Assembly (NCBI GenBank): GCA_033795365.1
Contig: JARYGU010000020.1
Location: 42,541-106,540 of the forward strand
DNA: 64,000 bases
Direction: 5' to 3'
From: JARYGU01 sp033795365
GTDB lineage: Bacteria > Pseudomonadota > Alphaproteobacteria > Rhizobiales > Rhizobiaceae
This document shows positions 25,615 to 32,379 of the stretch, in pieces. Made by a program: the position numbers and the translations under genes. How positions within the stretch are numbered: the stretch's first letter is position 1; every line of letters begins with the position of its first letter. Under the pieces are notes generated by a model. The model saw only the letters and a list, made by a program, of their open reading frames with translations. It was not told the origin of the DNA and did not search any database.

Positions 25615-25691
25615 GGCGGAGTAGCTCAGTAGGTTAGAGCAGAGGAATCATAATCCTTGTGTCGGGGGTTCGAATCCCTCCTCCGCTACCA
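25615..25691 (+). tRNA. tRNA with CAT anticodon (tRNA-Met elongator, or Ile2)
   Basis: A 77-nt cloverleaf: acceptor GGCGGAG/CTCCGCT, D-arm GCTC...GAGC, anticodon stem GAGGA/TCCTT with loop ATCATAA (anticodon 25649-25651), T-arm GGGGG-TTCGAAT-CCCTC and encoded CCA. The first acceptor pair is G-U. A CAT anticodon without the initiator C1 mismatch and three G-C pairs means elongator Met or lysidine-modified Ile2; I favour Met. It is the attachment site of the adjacent prophage. Confidence 0.92.
25648..25691. other. Left prophage attachment region (attL) within the tRNA 3' half
   Basis: The recombinase gene (minus strand) stops at 25648-25650, in the anticodon loop of the tRNA. Its last 14 or so codons (AEEGFEPPTQGL) are the antisense of the tRNA 3' half. 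The tRNA is complete, so the phage supplies or preserves its 3' end. The exact crossover cannot be seen because no attR was found in the window. Confidence 0.6.
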
Positions 25692-27270
25692 CGCGACCCC
25701 CCAACATTTCGGCTTTCTTGCCGAGCAGGGCGGAGAGGTGGCCTATAATCTCCACTTCGACTCCATTGTTGGCGGTGTCCCGGACGATGACGCTGTCGAC
25801 CAGATCCCGGAATGCTTTGAATGCTTCGGCATCCAGTACCGGATGTAGCTCGCTCATTCGATTGGCGAGATTTTCGACCATGGAGCGATATACTGTTGAC
25901 GCTTGCGGATGGAGCTCTATCGCCAGCGCCGCGCTCTCGTCTGGGGTGGCTGCCAATGCGGCTAAAATCTCATCTCTTTCCGCCTGAAGAGGTTTGCACT
26001 GTTCCTCCACGAGCTCAATCGGCAGGCTACCGCGCATCATGGCTTGAATGAGCTTCGCCATTTGACCTTTCAATTCGGCTGCTCTGCGCTCGCGTGAAGC
26101 CCTTTCGCGGATCGCGTCCATGGCCTCCTTCCTTCGCTCCTCGCGATAGGTTCGAACATATTCCGCCAGCAACTCGGGATGCGCCAACTGCTCGCGCAAT
26201 CCGTTGACCACTGCCGTCTCGATCCGGTCCAGTCGATAGCGGCGGGTGTTTTCACAAACACCGCTCTCGATCGATCGTGAGCAGCGGATGCGTACTGCCT
26301 CGCCCCGGCGGTCATGGACCGACATACCACCGCCGCACATTCCGCAGCGCAGAATTCCCGAGAGCAGGCGTTTGGGACGTTGCGTGAACTCTCTGTTGCG
26401 CTTCATTAATCCGCGCTTCTCCACGATGGCGATTGCCTTCTGCTGCACATCCGCATCGACAATAGCAAGGTGGGGCGCATCGGCGTACCGGTGTTCGGAA
26501 GGGTCATTCTGCCGGGATATCCGTTTTCCGGTTTCCGGATCTCGCACTGATCGTGCCCGGTTCCACACTATGCGACCAGAGTAAAGCAGGTTTCGCACGA
26601 TGCCGTTTGCGCGCTTTGCCGAGCCATTTATCGTGCTCGCGTTCCAGGCTATCCCTCTCGGTGGAGGTACTCCATCGCGATTCAAGCCGGCAGCAATCTC
26701 CCGCGGACGCATGCCGTCGATAATCTCCGAGAAGATTCGCCGAACGATATTGGCTTCGTCCTCAACTATCTGCAGCACGCCGGGCTGGCCCGGCACGGGT
26801 CTGTATCCATAAGCGCGTCCGCCGGCGTGCCGGCCGTCTCTGATGACGCCTGTCATGCCCCGTCTGATCTTGTTCTTGAGGTCGGCGAGAAAGAGCGTCG
26901 ACACCAGCCCGCGTATTCCGATCTGAATCGCGTCTGCGGTTCCGTCATGGACGGCTATAATCTCGATGCCCGCAAAGCTCAGCCGCTTGTGAATTCCAGC
27001 GAGATCTTCCTGATCGCGCGATAGCCGATCTAGCGCCTCGATGACGACGACTTCGAATTTGCCGGCACGGGCATCGTCCATGAGCGCGAGCAGTCCGTCT
27101 CGGCCGAAGACCGATGCTCCGGAGCGAGCTCGGTCGGCATAGACGTGTGCGACGACAAAGCCGCGTCGTGCGGCAAATTCGCGGCAGAGCGCGACTTGGT
27201 CGTCGACCGACCTTTCGCTTTGCAAATCCGTCGAGAAACGGGCGTAGATTGCTGCTCGTCTGGCTTGCAT
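25648..27270 (-). CDS. Large serine recombinase (prophage integrase)
   Basis: A 540-residue site-specific recombinase. It has an N-terminal resolvase domain with the nucleophile in AIYARFSTDLQSERSVDDQ and VVIEALDRLSRDQEDLAGI, a recombinase domain (about 155-260), a zinc ribbon (RCGMCGGGMSVHD then CSRSIESGVC), and a C-terminal coiled coil (about 340-410). It would catalyse phage integration and, with a directionality factor, excision. The final residues are encoded antisense to the tRNA. Most tRNA-targeting integrases are tyrosine recombinases, so a serine enzyme here is notable. It is preceded by small phage genes in the same orientation. Confidence 0.93.
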   Translation of the reverse strand: MQARRAAIYARFSTDLQSERSVDDQVALCREFAARRGFVVAHVYADRARSGASVFGRDGLLALMDDARAGKFEVVVIEALDRLSRDQEDLAGIHKRLSFAGIEIIAVHDGTADAIQIGIRGLVSTLFLADLKNKIRRGMTGVIRDGRHAGGRAYGYRPVPGQPGVLQIVEDEANIVRRIFSEIIDGMRPREIAAGLNRDGVPPPRGIAWNASTINGSAKRANGIVRNLLYSGRIVWNRARSVRDPETGKRISRQNDPSEHRYADAPHLAIVDADVQQKAIAIVEKRGLMKRNREFTQRPKRLLSGILRCGMCGGGMSVHDRRGEAVRIRCSRSIESGVCENTRRYRLDRIETAVVNGLREQLAHPELLAEYVRTYREERRKEAMDAIRERASRERRAAELKGQMAKLIQAMMRGSLPIELVEEQCKPLQAERDEILAALAATPDESAALAIELHPQASTVYRSMVENLANRMSELHPVLDAEAFKAFRDLVDSVIVRDTANNGVEVEIIGHLSALLGKKAEMLGGRVVAEEGFEPPTQGL

Positions 27271-27389
27271 GTCCTCTCCTCACAGTCGACAGCGGCACGG
27301 GTCCGGTCGCGCCTGGCGTCAGCTTTCGCCATCGCGCGCACAAATGCAAGCAGCATCGGATCGGGTGGGTTCACCGGTTGTGCCTCCAA
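27030..27389 (-). CDS. Possible small gene overlapping the recombinase start
   Basis: The first 40 or so codons from ATG 27389 read like a real helical peptide (MEAQPVNPPDPMLLAFVRAM then AKADARRDRTRAAVDCEERT), similar to short proteins I have seen ahead of rhizobial serine recombinases. The frame then continues 240 bases into the recombinase gene as Ser/Arg-rich sequence typical of a shadow. Either the natural protein is longer than useful, or a frameshift removed an earlier stop. Confidence 0.35.
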   Translation of the reverse strand: MEAQPVNPPDPMLLAFVRAMAKADARRDRTRAAVDCEERTCKPDEQQSTPVSRRICKAKGRSTTKSRSAANLPHDAALSSHTSMPTELAPEHRSSAETDCSRSWTMPVPANSKSSSSRR

Positions 27390-27880
27390 TTGTCGAACTG
27401 GCTGCGCAGGGAAAGCCAGCGCTGCTTTGCGGCGTCGTTCGTGTTGAGTTCGGCGCGGGACTGGATAGCCAGCATCGTGCGGATGCGTGAGGCGACGCGC
27501 AGAGTGTCGGACGTATCGACGCCGTGTTCATCGCGCAGGAAGCGGAGGAAAAGCGGATCCTCGCATTTTATGGCGCATTCGGCGGCAAAATCCTTCGGCG
27601 GCGGATTGCGCTTCGCGAGCTCGGCCGCGGCCCGGCGATAACGGGCGGAAAGCCTGTCGTAAATCTCGAGCATGAAACGCAGATCATCAGGCGCGTGGCA
27701 GATCAGCTCGCGATCGTCGTAGGCCGCGCTTTCGGCGAAGGTGGCGACGATCTCGCCTCCCGCGGCCGTGAGGCAGAAACCTTCCAGGCCGGCCATGACG
27801 CCCCAGTCGCGCGAGGCGAGGCCCGCTCGATTGCGGATTGCGTCCAGCCTTTTCTGGAGTGGCGAGGGGGCGGCGGTCAT
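27371..27880 (-). CDS. Phage protein of unknown function, leftward operon
   Basis: A 169-residue soluble protein, mostly helical and charged (SPLQKRLDAIRNRAGLASRD; RFMLEIYDRLSARYRRAAAE; CEDPLFLRFLRDEHGVDTSD). No motif is recognised. Its start overlaps the DUF5131 gene by the four-base ATGA junction, showing translational coupling. It is the last gene before the recombinase. Confidence 0.7.
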   Translation of the reverse strand: MTAAPSPLQKRLDAIRNRAGLASRDWGVMAGLEGFCLTAAGGEIVATFAESAAYDDRELICHAPDDLRFMLEIYDRLSARYRRAAAELAKRNPPPKDFAAECAIKCEDPLFLRFLRDEHGVDTSDTLRVASRIRTMLAIQSRAELNTNDAAKQRWLSLRSQFDNWRHNR

Positions 27881-28749
27881 GGGCGCACTATCGGGAACGC
27901 GTTGTGCTCGACGCCGTCGATCGTCCGGCCAGACAGCCTCTTACCGATCCGGCGCACCGTCGCGCCGTCCTCGAATTTGAAGTGCTCGCCCGGTCCTGCG
28001 ACCTCGGACACCGAAACCCACTCGCCATTCTGTTTGTGATGGAATGGAACGCCGGCCGCTGCGCATTGGTCGCGGAGAGAGCGTATCCAGTCGGGTTTCG
28101 TGGGGCGGGCCTTATGCCCTCCCTGGTCGGTTTCGCCGCCGGTAATCACCCAATCCAGCTCGGGCTGCTTCCACGAAGGAATATCGTTCCAAAGTTTGTT
28201 GGGTAGATATTCCGCGATCTGAATGTGTGAGAGCAGTGGTTCACAAGACAGGAATGTGAACGCTGGATCCACTATGCCTTTCGCGTCCAACAATGCCGGA
28301 ACGTTGATGTTGGCGCGCTTCTGGTCTTCACACGTCGCGCCGATCGCGGCGTTCTGCGGCAGTCCTCCCGCCGCCTCCGACAGCTTCACGATGTTCTGCG
28401 GCCGCTTCGTGAGGAGGAGATAGACGAGGCGGGGTGTCTGACGCATCACATCGAAGGCATCGGCGCGCCATTGGGGATCGACCTGATTGTCGAATATGTC
28501 GGCAAGACTGGCGCAGAAAACGAACGGCCGGTCGCCGTCCTTTTCAGCCTGTTTCTGCCAGCGGAACGGGTCGTTCCAAGTGTGGGCGCCGGTGCGATGC
28601 CGTGGATGATTGCCCCACTTCACCTTCCCATAGCGCTTGTCCATCAGCGCCTCGGCGTAGCATCCGTCGCATGCTGGCGAGACCTTGGTGCAACCCATCC
28701 ATGGGTTCCATGTGTGCGTCGTCCAAGAAATTGCGGAGTTCTCAGCCAT
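27877..28749 (-). CDS. DUF5131 (phage Gp37/Gp68) family protein
   Basis: A 290-residue protein with the family start SAISWTTHTWNPWMGCTKVS, a three-cysteine motif C-x7-C-x2-C (CTKVSPACDGC), FVFCASLADIFDNQVDPQWR, LLLTKRPQNI and ELDWVITGGETDQGG. The Cys pattern and barrel-like motifs resemble radical-SAM proteins such as SplB, but the spacing is unusual and activity is unproven. The start at 28749 has AGGAGG and overlaps the end of the next upstream gene by 8 bases. It belongs to the leftward early operon from PL. Confidence 0.85.
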   Translation of the reverse strand: MAENSAISWTTHTWNPWMGCTKVSPACDGCYAEALMDKRYGKVKWGNHPRHRTGAHTWNDPFRWQKQAEKDGDRPFVFCASLADIFDNQVDPQWRADAFDVMRQTPRLVYLLLTKRPQNIVKLSEAAGGLPQNAAIGATCEDQKRANINVPALLDAKGIVDPAFTFLSCEPLLSHIQIAEYLPNKLWNDIPSWKQPELDWVITGGETDQGGHKARPTKPDWIRSLRDQCAAAGVPFHHKQNGEWVSVSEVAGPGEHFKFEDGATVRRIGKRLSGRTIDGVEHNAFPIVRP

Positions 28750-28909
28750 TGACCTCCTCCCGAACGAGCTTGATCTTGCGGATGACGGTGCCCGGGTAGC
28801 GGGCAACAGCCTCGGCGCGGGCGTCGGCCGGATCGGCGGCACGAATGTCGAGCGGCGGCAGGGCCGGGTCATCGAAATGAATGCGGAAGGGGAGGAGCGG
28901 CGCGGTCAT
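28742..28909 (-). CDS. 55-residue phage protein, unknown
   Basis: A short gene between two tightly packed phage genes: MTAPLLPFRIHFDDPALPPL followed by an ADPADARAEAVARYPG helix and a basic end (VIRKIKLVREEVNG). It overlaps the start of the DUF5131 gene (8 bases) and the end of the 28906-29145 gene (ATGA). The coupling, uninterrupted frame and GGAGG-containing 3' end, which serves as ribosome site for the next gene, support it. Confidence 0.65.
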   Translation of the reverse strand: MTAPLLPFRIHFDDPALPPLDIRAADPADARAEAVARYPGTVIRKIKLVREEVNG

Positions 28910-29145
28910 GCCCAGAACTCCAGCGTGCCGGCGATGTCGCCATAGATCGCGGAATGTTCGCCCCCGCGCTCGCCCGTGGCCTCGATCGCCATCTTCGTCG
29001 CGTCGAGAAGCTTCTCGATCACGTCGACTTCGTAGATGCCGTTGAGGCCTTCACCCTCTCTGGCGAAGCGCAGGAGTTCGGTTGCGGCTTCGGTCGCCTG
29101 TGCGGCGGCTGCGATCGCAAGAGCTTTGGGGTCAAGAGCGATCAT
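28906..29145 (-). CDS. 79-residue phage protein, unknown
   Basis: A helical, acidic 79-residue protein (ATEAATELLRFAREGEGLNG; VIEKLLDATKMAIEATGERG). No motif is recognised. ATGA overlaps at both ends tie it into the leftward operon. Confidence 0.65.
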   Translation of the reverse strand: MIALDPKALAIAAAAQATEAATELLRFAREGEGLNGIYEVDVIEKLLDATKMAIEATGERGGEHSAIYGDIAGTLEFWA

Positions 29146-29456
29146 CGTTCCGCCTCCTTTTGTGCAGCGATGTACATGGAGATGCCGGGGAGGGTGATCG
29201 GGCGGATGTCGTAGCCGCCGCTCTTGCGGCGGAAAGGCTTGAACACGACAATATGGCCGCGCTCGCCGGCGCGGCGGCGGGCCTCGTCCTCAAGACGCCA
29301 GCGGGGTTTGCGATTGCCGACGTACTGTTCCATCTCAGTGATGGTGAAGCCGGTTTCGGCGGCGATTTCGGCGATGCGGGCGCCAGCCGTGACACGGCGG
29401 CGGATATGGTTTTCGAGATCGCCCGATATGCGTGACGCTGGGGTGATATGTGTCAC
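29142..29456 (-). CDS. 104-residue phage protein with possible HTH, unknown
   Basis: The start GTG at 29456 has a strong AGGAGG. Residues 8-35 (RISGDLENHIRRRVTAGARI, then AEIAAETGFTITEMEQYV) look like a small helix-turn-helix. The remainder is basic with aromatic strands (GHIVVFKPFRRKSGGYDIRP) and ends in LPGISMYIAAQKEAER. It might be a regulatory or excision-type protein, but no family is recognised. It is coupled to the next gene by ATGA. Confidence 0.6.
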   Translation of the reverse strand: MTHITPASRISGDLENHIRRRVTAGARIAEIAAETGFTITEMEQYVGNRKPRWRLEDEARRRAGERGHIVVFKPFRRKSGGYDIRPITLPGISMYIAAQKEAER

Positions 29457-29470
29457 GAAATTCCTCCTGA

Positions 29471-29638
29471 TCAGATGAGGCGGAAGGCAAGCGCGGTGGC
29501 GGTGAGGGCCAGCGCAAGAAAAGCGATCGTCACCAGAAGGATGATCCACCGGGCGCGTTCGCGAGCGCGGCGGTTTTCAGCCAGCTTGCGGATGATGAAT
29601 TCGTCGGGAAGCACGTAATCGCGGGGCGGCTCACGCAT
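29471..29638 (-). CDS. 55-residue membrane peptide of the leftward operon
   Basis: A basic, soluble head (about 30 residues, MREPPRDYVLPDEFIIRKLA) is followed by one transmembrane helix (WIILLVTIAFLALALTATAL). It is in phase with its operon neighbours and separated from them by under 20 bases. Function unknown. Confidence 0.55.
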   Translation of the reverse strand: MREPPRDYVLPDEFIIRKLAENRRARERARWIILLVTIAFLALALTATALAFRLI

Positions 29639-29646
29639 GGCCGGCC

Positions 29647-29769
29647 TCAGGCGATGACGACGGCCATCGCCGTCATGGCGGCGATGCTGACGATGAGCAC
29701 ATAGCCCATCGCCACGGTGAAGCGCCTTTCGAATGCCGAGCGCTCCGGCGGGATGACGATCTCCTTCAT
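29647..29769 (-). CDS. 40-residue membrane peptide
   Basis: From ATG 29769: a short charged head (MKEIVIPPERSAFERRFTVA) and one hydrophobic helix (GYVLIVSIAAMTAMAVVIA). An in-frame ATG at 29829 would add 20 Pro/Ala-rich residues overlapping the upstream gene. Two adjacent tiny membrane proteins (with 29471-29638) could form a lysis-inhibition, exclusion or holin-like pair, but this is only positional inference. Confidence 0.5.
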   Translation of the reverse strand: MKEIVIPPERSAFERRFTVAMGYVLIVSIAAMTAMAVVIA

Positions 29770-29779
29770 GGTCGTCGGC

Positions 29780-30010
29780 TCAACGGCTGATGGAGCGGCG
29801 GCGGGCATCGGCGAGCGCGCCGCGGGCAAGCCGTTTCTGGACGTGCTCGGGGATGCCGCGCAAGGCGAGCGCCTCGGGCGTCATCGTCTCGCCGGAATAG
29901 CCCATCTCGCGGATGACATCGGAATAATAGCGGCGGAAGGCGAGGAAACCTGATGTTCGCTTCCGGAAAGGCACGACAGATGCGGGTTCACGCCTGCGGT
30001 ACTGGATCAT
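29780..30010 (-). CDS. 76-residue basic phage protein, first gene of the leftward operon
   Basis: Starts at ATG 30010 (GGAG upstream) about 100 bases after PL. It is a basic protein (MIQYRRREPASVVPFRKRTS; GFLAFRRYYSDVIREMGYSG) with a C-terminal helix rich in Arg. Early basic proteins of this kind can be antiterminators, but no N-like motif or boxB-like leader was identified. Confidence 0.55.
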   Translation of the reverse strand: MIQYRRREPASVVPFRKRTSGFLAFRRYYSDVIREMGYSGETMTPEALALRGIPEHVQKRLARGALADARRRSISR

Positions 30011-30105
30011 GGTCGTTTCTCCGTTCGTTTGGGGAATTCCGGAGATCGGGCCGCCACCTGGGAGAGGAGGAGCGGCGGCGGCCCTGTTCGCCGGGAACGG
30101 AGATA

Positions 30106-30124
30106 GTGGTACATAATGCACCAC
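30106..30124. promoter_or_regulatory. Repressor operator OL1
   Basis: GTGGT-N9-ACCAC, a perfect half-site pair, overlapping the proposed -10 of PL. Identical in both half sites to the operator at 31315-31333. Confidence 0.7.
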
Positions 30125-30135
30125 CTCATTGTCAA
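30108..30135 (-). promoter_or_regulatory. Early leftward promoter PL
   Basis: On the minus strand TTGACA (30130-30135) is followed after 16 bases by TGTACC (30108-30113). PR has the same -35, spacing, -10 and operator placement. The -10 is weak by sigma-70 standards. A second possible -10 (TATAAT, minus, 30152-30157) overlaps OL2. Confidence 0.5.
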
Positions 30136-30142
30136 TTCAAAA

Positions 30143-30161
30143 GTGGTATAAATTATACCAT
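30143..30161. promoter_or_regulatory. Repressor operator OL2
   Basis: GTGGT-ATAAATTAT-ACCAT; the inner part is itself a palindrome (GGTATAA-A-TTATACC). It lies 37 bases upstream of OL1 with respect to its start. Confidence 0.6.
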
Positions 30162-30259
30162 ATCGGGTCATGTAGTTGAATTAATGGCAGAAAAAATGCC
30201 ACGTCACGGGTCGTGATTCGCCCATGCGTGATGTGCCTATTGCTTAGAAGATATCGAGA

Positions 30260-30517
30260 TCAGCTTTTGTTTCGGCTTCTGTCCAGAAGAGATTGAAAGA
30301 GTTCGGTCTGCTTCTCCGAGTTGGCCCGGATTGCCTTAAGTTGACCTAACATGGAGCCGAAGGCGGCGAGGATTACGCCGCCAATAATTGCAGGAACTGC
30401 CCAGCTCAATGACAAAACCAGGGTCACGGCATCACCGGATTGCTTTACGACGGCAACCATCAGGAAAAGTGTAACTACTACGATCAGTAGGCCGATGATT
30501 TCTAAGAACTTGTCCAT
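30260..30517 (-). CDS. Small membrane protein in the immunity region
   Basis: An 85-residue protein with two transmembrane helices (about 6-27 and 36-58) and a charged cytoplasmic tail (KAIRANSEKQTELFQSLLDR). It lies between the repressor gene and PL, has its own promoter-like sequence and a strong AAGGAGGGG site. It is lower in GC than its neighbours. The position is that of lambda rex/sieB-type lysogenic genes, so a superinfection-exclusion role is a reasonable guess without motif support. Confidence 0.65.
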   Translation of the reverse strand: MDKFLEIIGLLIVVVTLFLMVAVVKQSGDAVTLVLSLSWAVPAIIGGVILAAFGSMLGQLKAIRANSEKQTELFQSLLDRSRNKS

Positions 30518-30542
30518 TGTGCCCCCTCCTTGTCTCCCGGAA

Positions 30543-30573
30543 ATTACACTGGTCTTTTGGTGGCTAGTGTCAA
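30543..30573 (-). promoter_or_regulatory. Possible promoter of the immunity-region membrane protein
   Basis: Minus-strand TTGACA (30568-30573) and TGTAAT (30543-30548) with a 19-base spacer. No GTGGT/ACCAC operator overlaps it, so it could be active in the lysogen. Confidence 0.4.
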
Positions 30574-30604
30574 GGAGGAGGGCGGCAGGGGTATGCCCGA
30601 GATT

Positions 30605-31255
30605 CTACATCTCAATTATGGAACGCCGTACGCGGCCGACCACGGTGACGGCGCCTTCAAGCTTCGGAGGAGGTATATCCTCATAGGAGGCCGGCTGAAA
30701 AGGTGGGTCGTCGTTTGGCCGGTAGCGCTTGTAAGTCGCGTTTCCCGCCTCGTCGGCGACCACGTAGCATGCATTCGGAGCGAGGCGCTTATCCCGCCGG
30801 TTTACGAAGATAATTGATCCCGGAGGTGAGATCTTGTTCATGGAATCCCCTTCCACCCTGAGGGCAATCCAATCACCTTCTGGAAGATCGATTGCTGGAA
30901 TGGTTGGAAATTCACTGAAGTCCGAGACGCCGGGCTGTTCGCCAAGTGCGCCGGCACTAATCCATGATACGAAGGGAACATCTGTAGTCGTAACGGGCTC
31001 TGGCGGATCTGCGTCCCCAGGTTCGCCTATGCCGAAGTAGAGCCATTGCAGCGAAACTCTGAAGGCTTTTGCATATTGCTTAGCGTCCACGATGCCGAAG
31101 CCGTTCTGCCCCGAATCGTGTGCTTTGTACTTGTTTACGTTCCAGCCGAACTTGTTCGCTACGGCCTTGACGCCGCCTAAGCCGGAGTCCACCCGTGCTT
31201 TCTTCAGCCTTTCGGCGCGCGCTTGACGTTCACTAAGTTCTTGATCTCTAACCAT
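30605..31255 (-). CDS. Phage repressor, LexA/S24 type
   Basis: A 216-residue CI-like protein. The N-terminal HTH part (about 5-70) contains GGVKAVANKFGWNVNKYKAH. The C-terminal S24 domain has a putative Ala-Gly cleavage site in WISAGALGEQ, the catalytic Ser in LRVEGDSMNKISPPGS and Lys in AGNATYKRYRP, so it should be inactivated by RecA-stimulated self-cleavage. ATG 31255 (MVRDQEL) is used; ATG 31273 is an alternative. Operator OR3 covers its start codon, indicating self-repression. It is divergent from the Cro-like gene. Confidence 0.9.
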   Translation of the reverse strand: MVRDQELSERQARAERLKKARVDSGLGGVKAVANKFGWNVNKYKAHDSGQNGFGIVDAKQYAKAFRVSLQWLYFGIGEPGDADPPEPVTTTDVPFVSWISAGALGEQPGVSDFSEFPTIPAIDLPEGDWIALRVEGDSMNKISPPGSIIFVNRRDKRLAPNACYVVADEAGNATYKRYRPNDDPPFQPASYEDIPPPKLEGAVTVVGRVRRSIIEM

Positions 31256-31272
31256 GGTGCAAAATGTACCCA
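31254..31272. promoter_or_regulatory. Repressor operator OR3
   Basis: ATGGT-GCAAAATGT-ACCCA, a degenerate GTGGT-N9-ACCAC site covering the repressor start codon. Its position suits negative autoregulation. Confidence 0.55.
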
Positions 31273-31278
31273 TGGAAG

Positions 31279-31297
31279 GTGGTGTAAATAATACTTA
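31279..31297. promoter_or_regulatory. Repressor operator OR2
   Basis: GTGGT-GTAAATAAT-ACTTA: perfect left half, weak right half. It overlaps a minus-strand TATTAT that may be the -10 of the repressor promoter. Confidence 0.5.
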
Positions 31298-31303
31298 CGC
31301 TGC

Positions 31304-31331
31304 TTGACATTGAAGTGGTGCCAAATGTACC
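31304..31331 (+). promoter_or_regulatory. Early rightward promoter PR
   Basis: TTGACA (31304-31309), 16-base spacer, TGTACC (31326-31331). Start would be within about 10 bases of the Cro-like ATG (31341), so the message is nearly leaderless. Same architecture as PL. Confidence 0.55.
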
Positions 31332-31333
31332 AC
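31315..31333. promoter_or_regulatory. Repressor operator OR1
   Basis: GTGGT-GCCAAATGT-ACCAC, extended by matching flanks to AAGTGGT-N9-ACCACTT. It covers the -10 of PR. Confidence 0.7.
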
Positions 31334-31340
31334 TTCGCGC

Positions 31341-31562
31341 ATGACGCACGCAGACCTTATCAATCTTTGGCCTTCTTTGACTGCTTTTGCGGATGATATT
31401 GGCGTCCCCTATGTCACTGCCAAAGCTATGCGCCGCCGAGGATCCATTCCTGCGCCGTATTGGTTGCTCGCTGTTTCGCGCGCCGATGAGAGAGGTCTTG
31501 AGGGTGTGACGCTTGAACGGCTCGCCGCACTGGTGGCGGTCGTGCGGGAGGCCGCTGAATGA
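31341..31562 (+). CDS. Cro-like HTH protein (carph-isopro type)
   Basis: A 73-residue protein whose central part AFADDIGVPYVTAKAMRRRG followed by SIPAPYWLLAVSRA is a small HTH of the kind found in Cro-like phage proteins of alphaproteobacteria. First gene right of PR and divergent from the repressor. It probably competes for the same five operators to favour lytic growth. Confidence 0.75.
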   Translation: MTHADLINLWPSLTAFADDIGVPYVTAKAMRRRGSIPAPYWLLAVSRADERGLEGVTLERLAALVAVVREAAE

Positions 31563-31599
31563 GCCAGTGCCGCCTCCCACTCCACGAAAGGATATCGCG

Positions 31600-31815
31600 A
31601 TGCAGGCCATCGTTTCCGACCGCGGCCCCAACCTCAGGGTTCTCGACAAACAGAGACTTATGGAGCTTGGCGGAAGACCGCGCAGCAGGGAGGAGAATCT
31701 CGAATTCAACGAGATCCTCATGCGCGGCCATTTCAGCCGAGAGTATTTCGAAAAGCGCCTTTGGGAAAAGCGCTCGCGCCATGTCACCCAAGTGCTCGCG
31801 CACCGGGGTCGTTGA
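31600..31815 (+). CDS. 71-residue phage protein, unknown
   Basis: From ATG 31600 (GAAAGGAT upstream): SDRGPNLRVLDKQRLMELGG and LEFNEILMRGHFSREYFEKR, charged and helical. Follows the Cro-like gene by 37 bases in the same direction. No family recognised. Confidence 0.6.
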   Translation: MQAIVSDRGPNLRVLDKQRLMELGGRPRSREENLEFNEILMRGHFSREYFEKRLWEKRSRHVTQVLAHRGR

Positions 31816-31822
31816 GGCGGCC

Positions 31823-32065
31823 TCAGTCGATTATGCTTCGACGCGTTTTGTGAAGCAGCTCCTTGATCGTCAAATACATATCGTCGTACCCTTTTTCGCC
31901 CGGGGTGCGATCCGCCGGCGGGCTGGTTCGCTCCGGGCTTGCGAGGGCAAGAACCTGATCGGCCTTCTCTCGTGGGAGGCTGCCGAGAATACCAACCAAG
32001 GTAAACGCGACCGCCGACAGGTTTCCTTCGATATATCCGTACTTTTTTTCGTGTTCCGTGTTCAT
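31823..32065 (-). CDS. 80-residue phage protein on the opposite strand, unknown
   Basis: Starts at ATG 32065 with AAGGGG. MNTEHEKKYGYIEGNLSAVA, then FTLVGILGSLPREKADQVLA and a basic C-terminus. It is antisense to the surrounding rightward genes, suggesting independent expression, perhaps in the lysogen. Confidence 0.5.
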   Translation of the reverse strand: MNTEHEKKYGYIEGNLSAVAFTLVGILGSLPREKADQVLALASPERTSPPADRTPGEKGYDDMYLTIKELLHKTRRSIID

Positions 32066-32379
32066 CGTGATTCCCCTTCTGGTTGTTGGCGTTCCAAGAG
32101 GACCATGATGGATAGCGGCTGGCAAGCGGAGCGCTCACGCCTCGCTTGCGCCCTGTTCCCCCGACCGCGCTTCCTGAAGGTGCGGCACCTCGCGCCGGGA
32201 CGAGCCTCTTCGTCCCGGCGCTCCTTCTCTTCTCTTCGCGGTGTCCCTCAAGCCTCGCGAAAAGCGCAGCCGGGAGGGCGGTTCCTCGTTCGCCCTTCCG
32301 GCTGCGGCCATCGATGTTCGTTCCAGCTTGCATGCGGACCTCCGTGAACTGACGGGCTGAAACTCTCATTTTCGGATTT
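32066..32379. other. Gap without a recognised gene
   Basis: About 310 bases rich in GC and short inverted repeats. Longer open stretches cross it (31559-32347, plus) but their composition (Arg/Ser-rich, antisense to a real gene) argues against coding. Confidence 0.45.

Noticed and set aside
31559..32347. 262-codon plus-strand frame after the Cro-like gene
   Set aside because: Arg/Ser-rich, out of frame with the better-supported 31600-31815 gene and antisense to 31823-32065.
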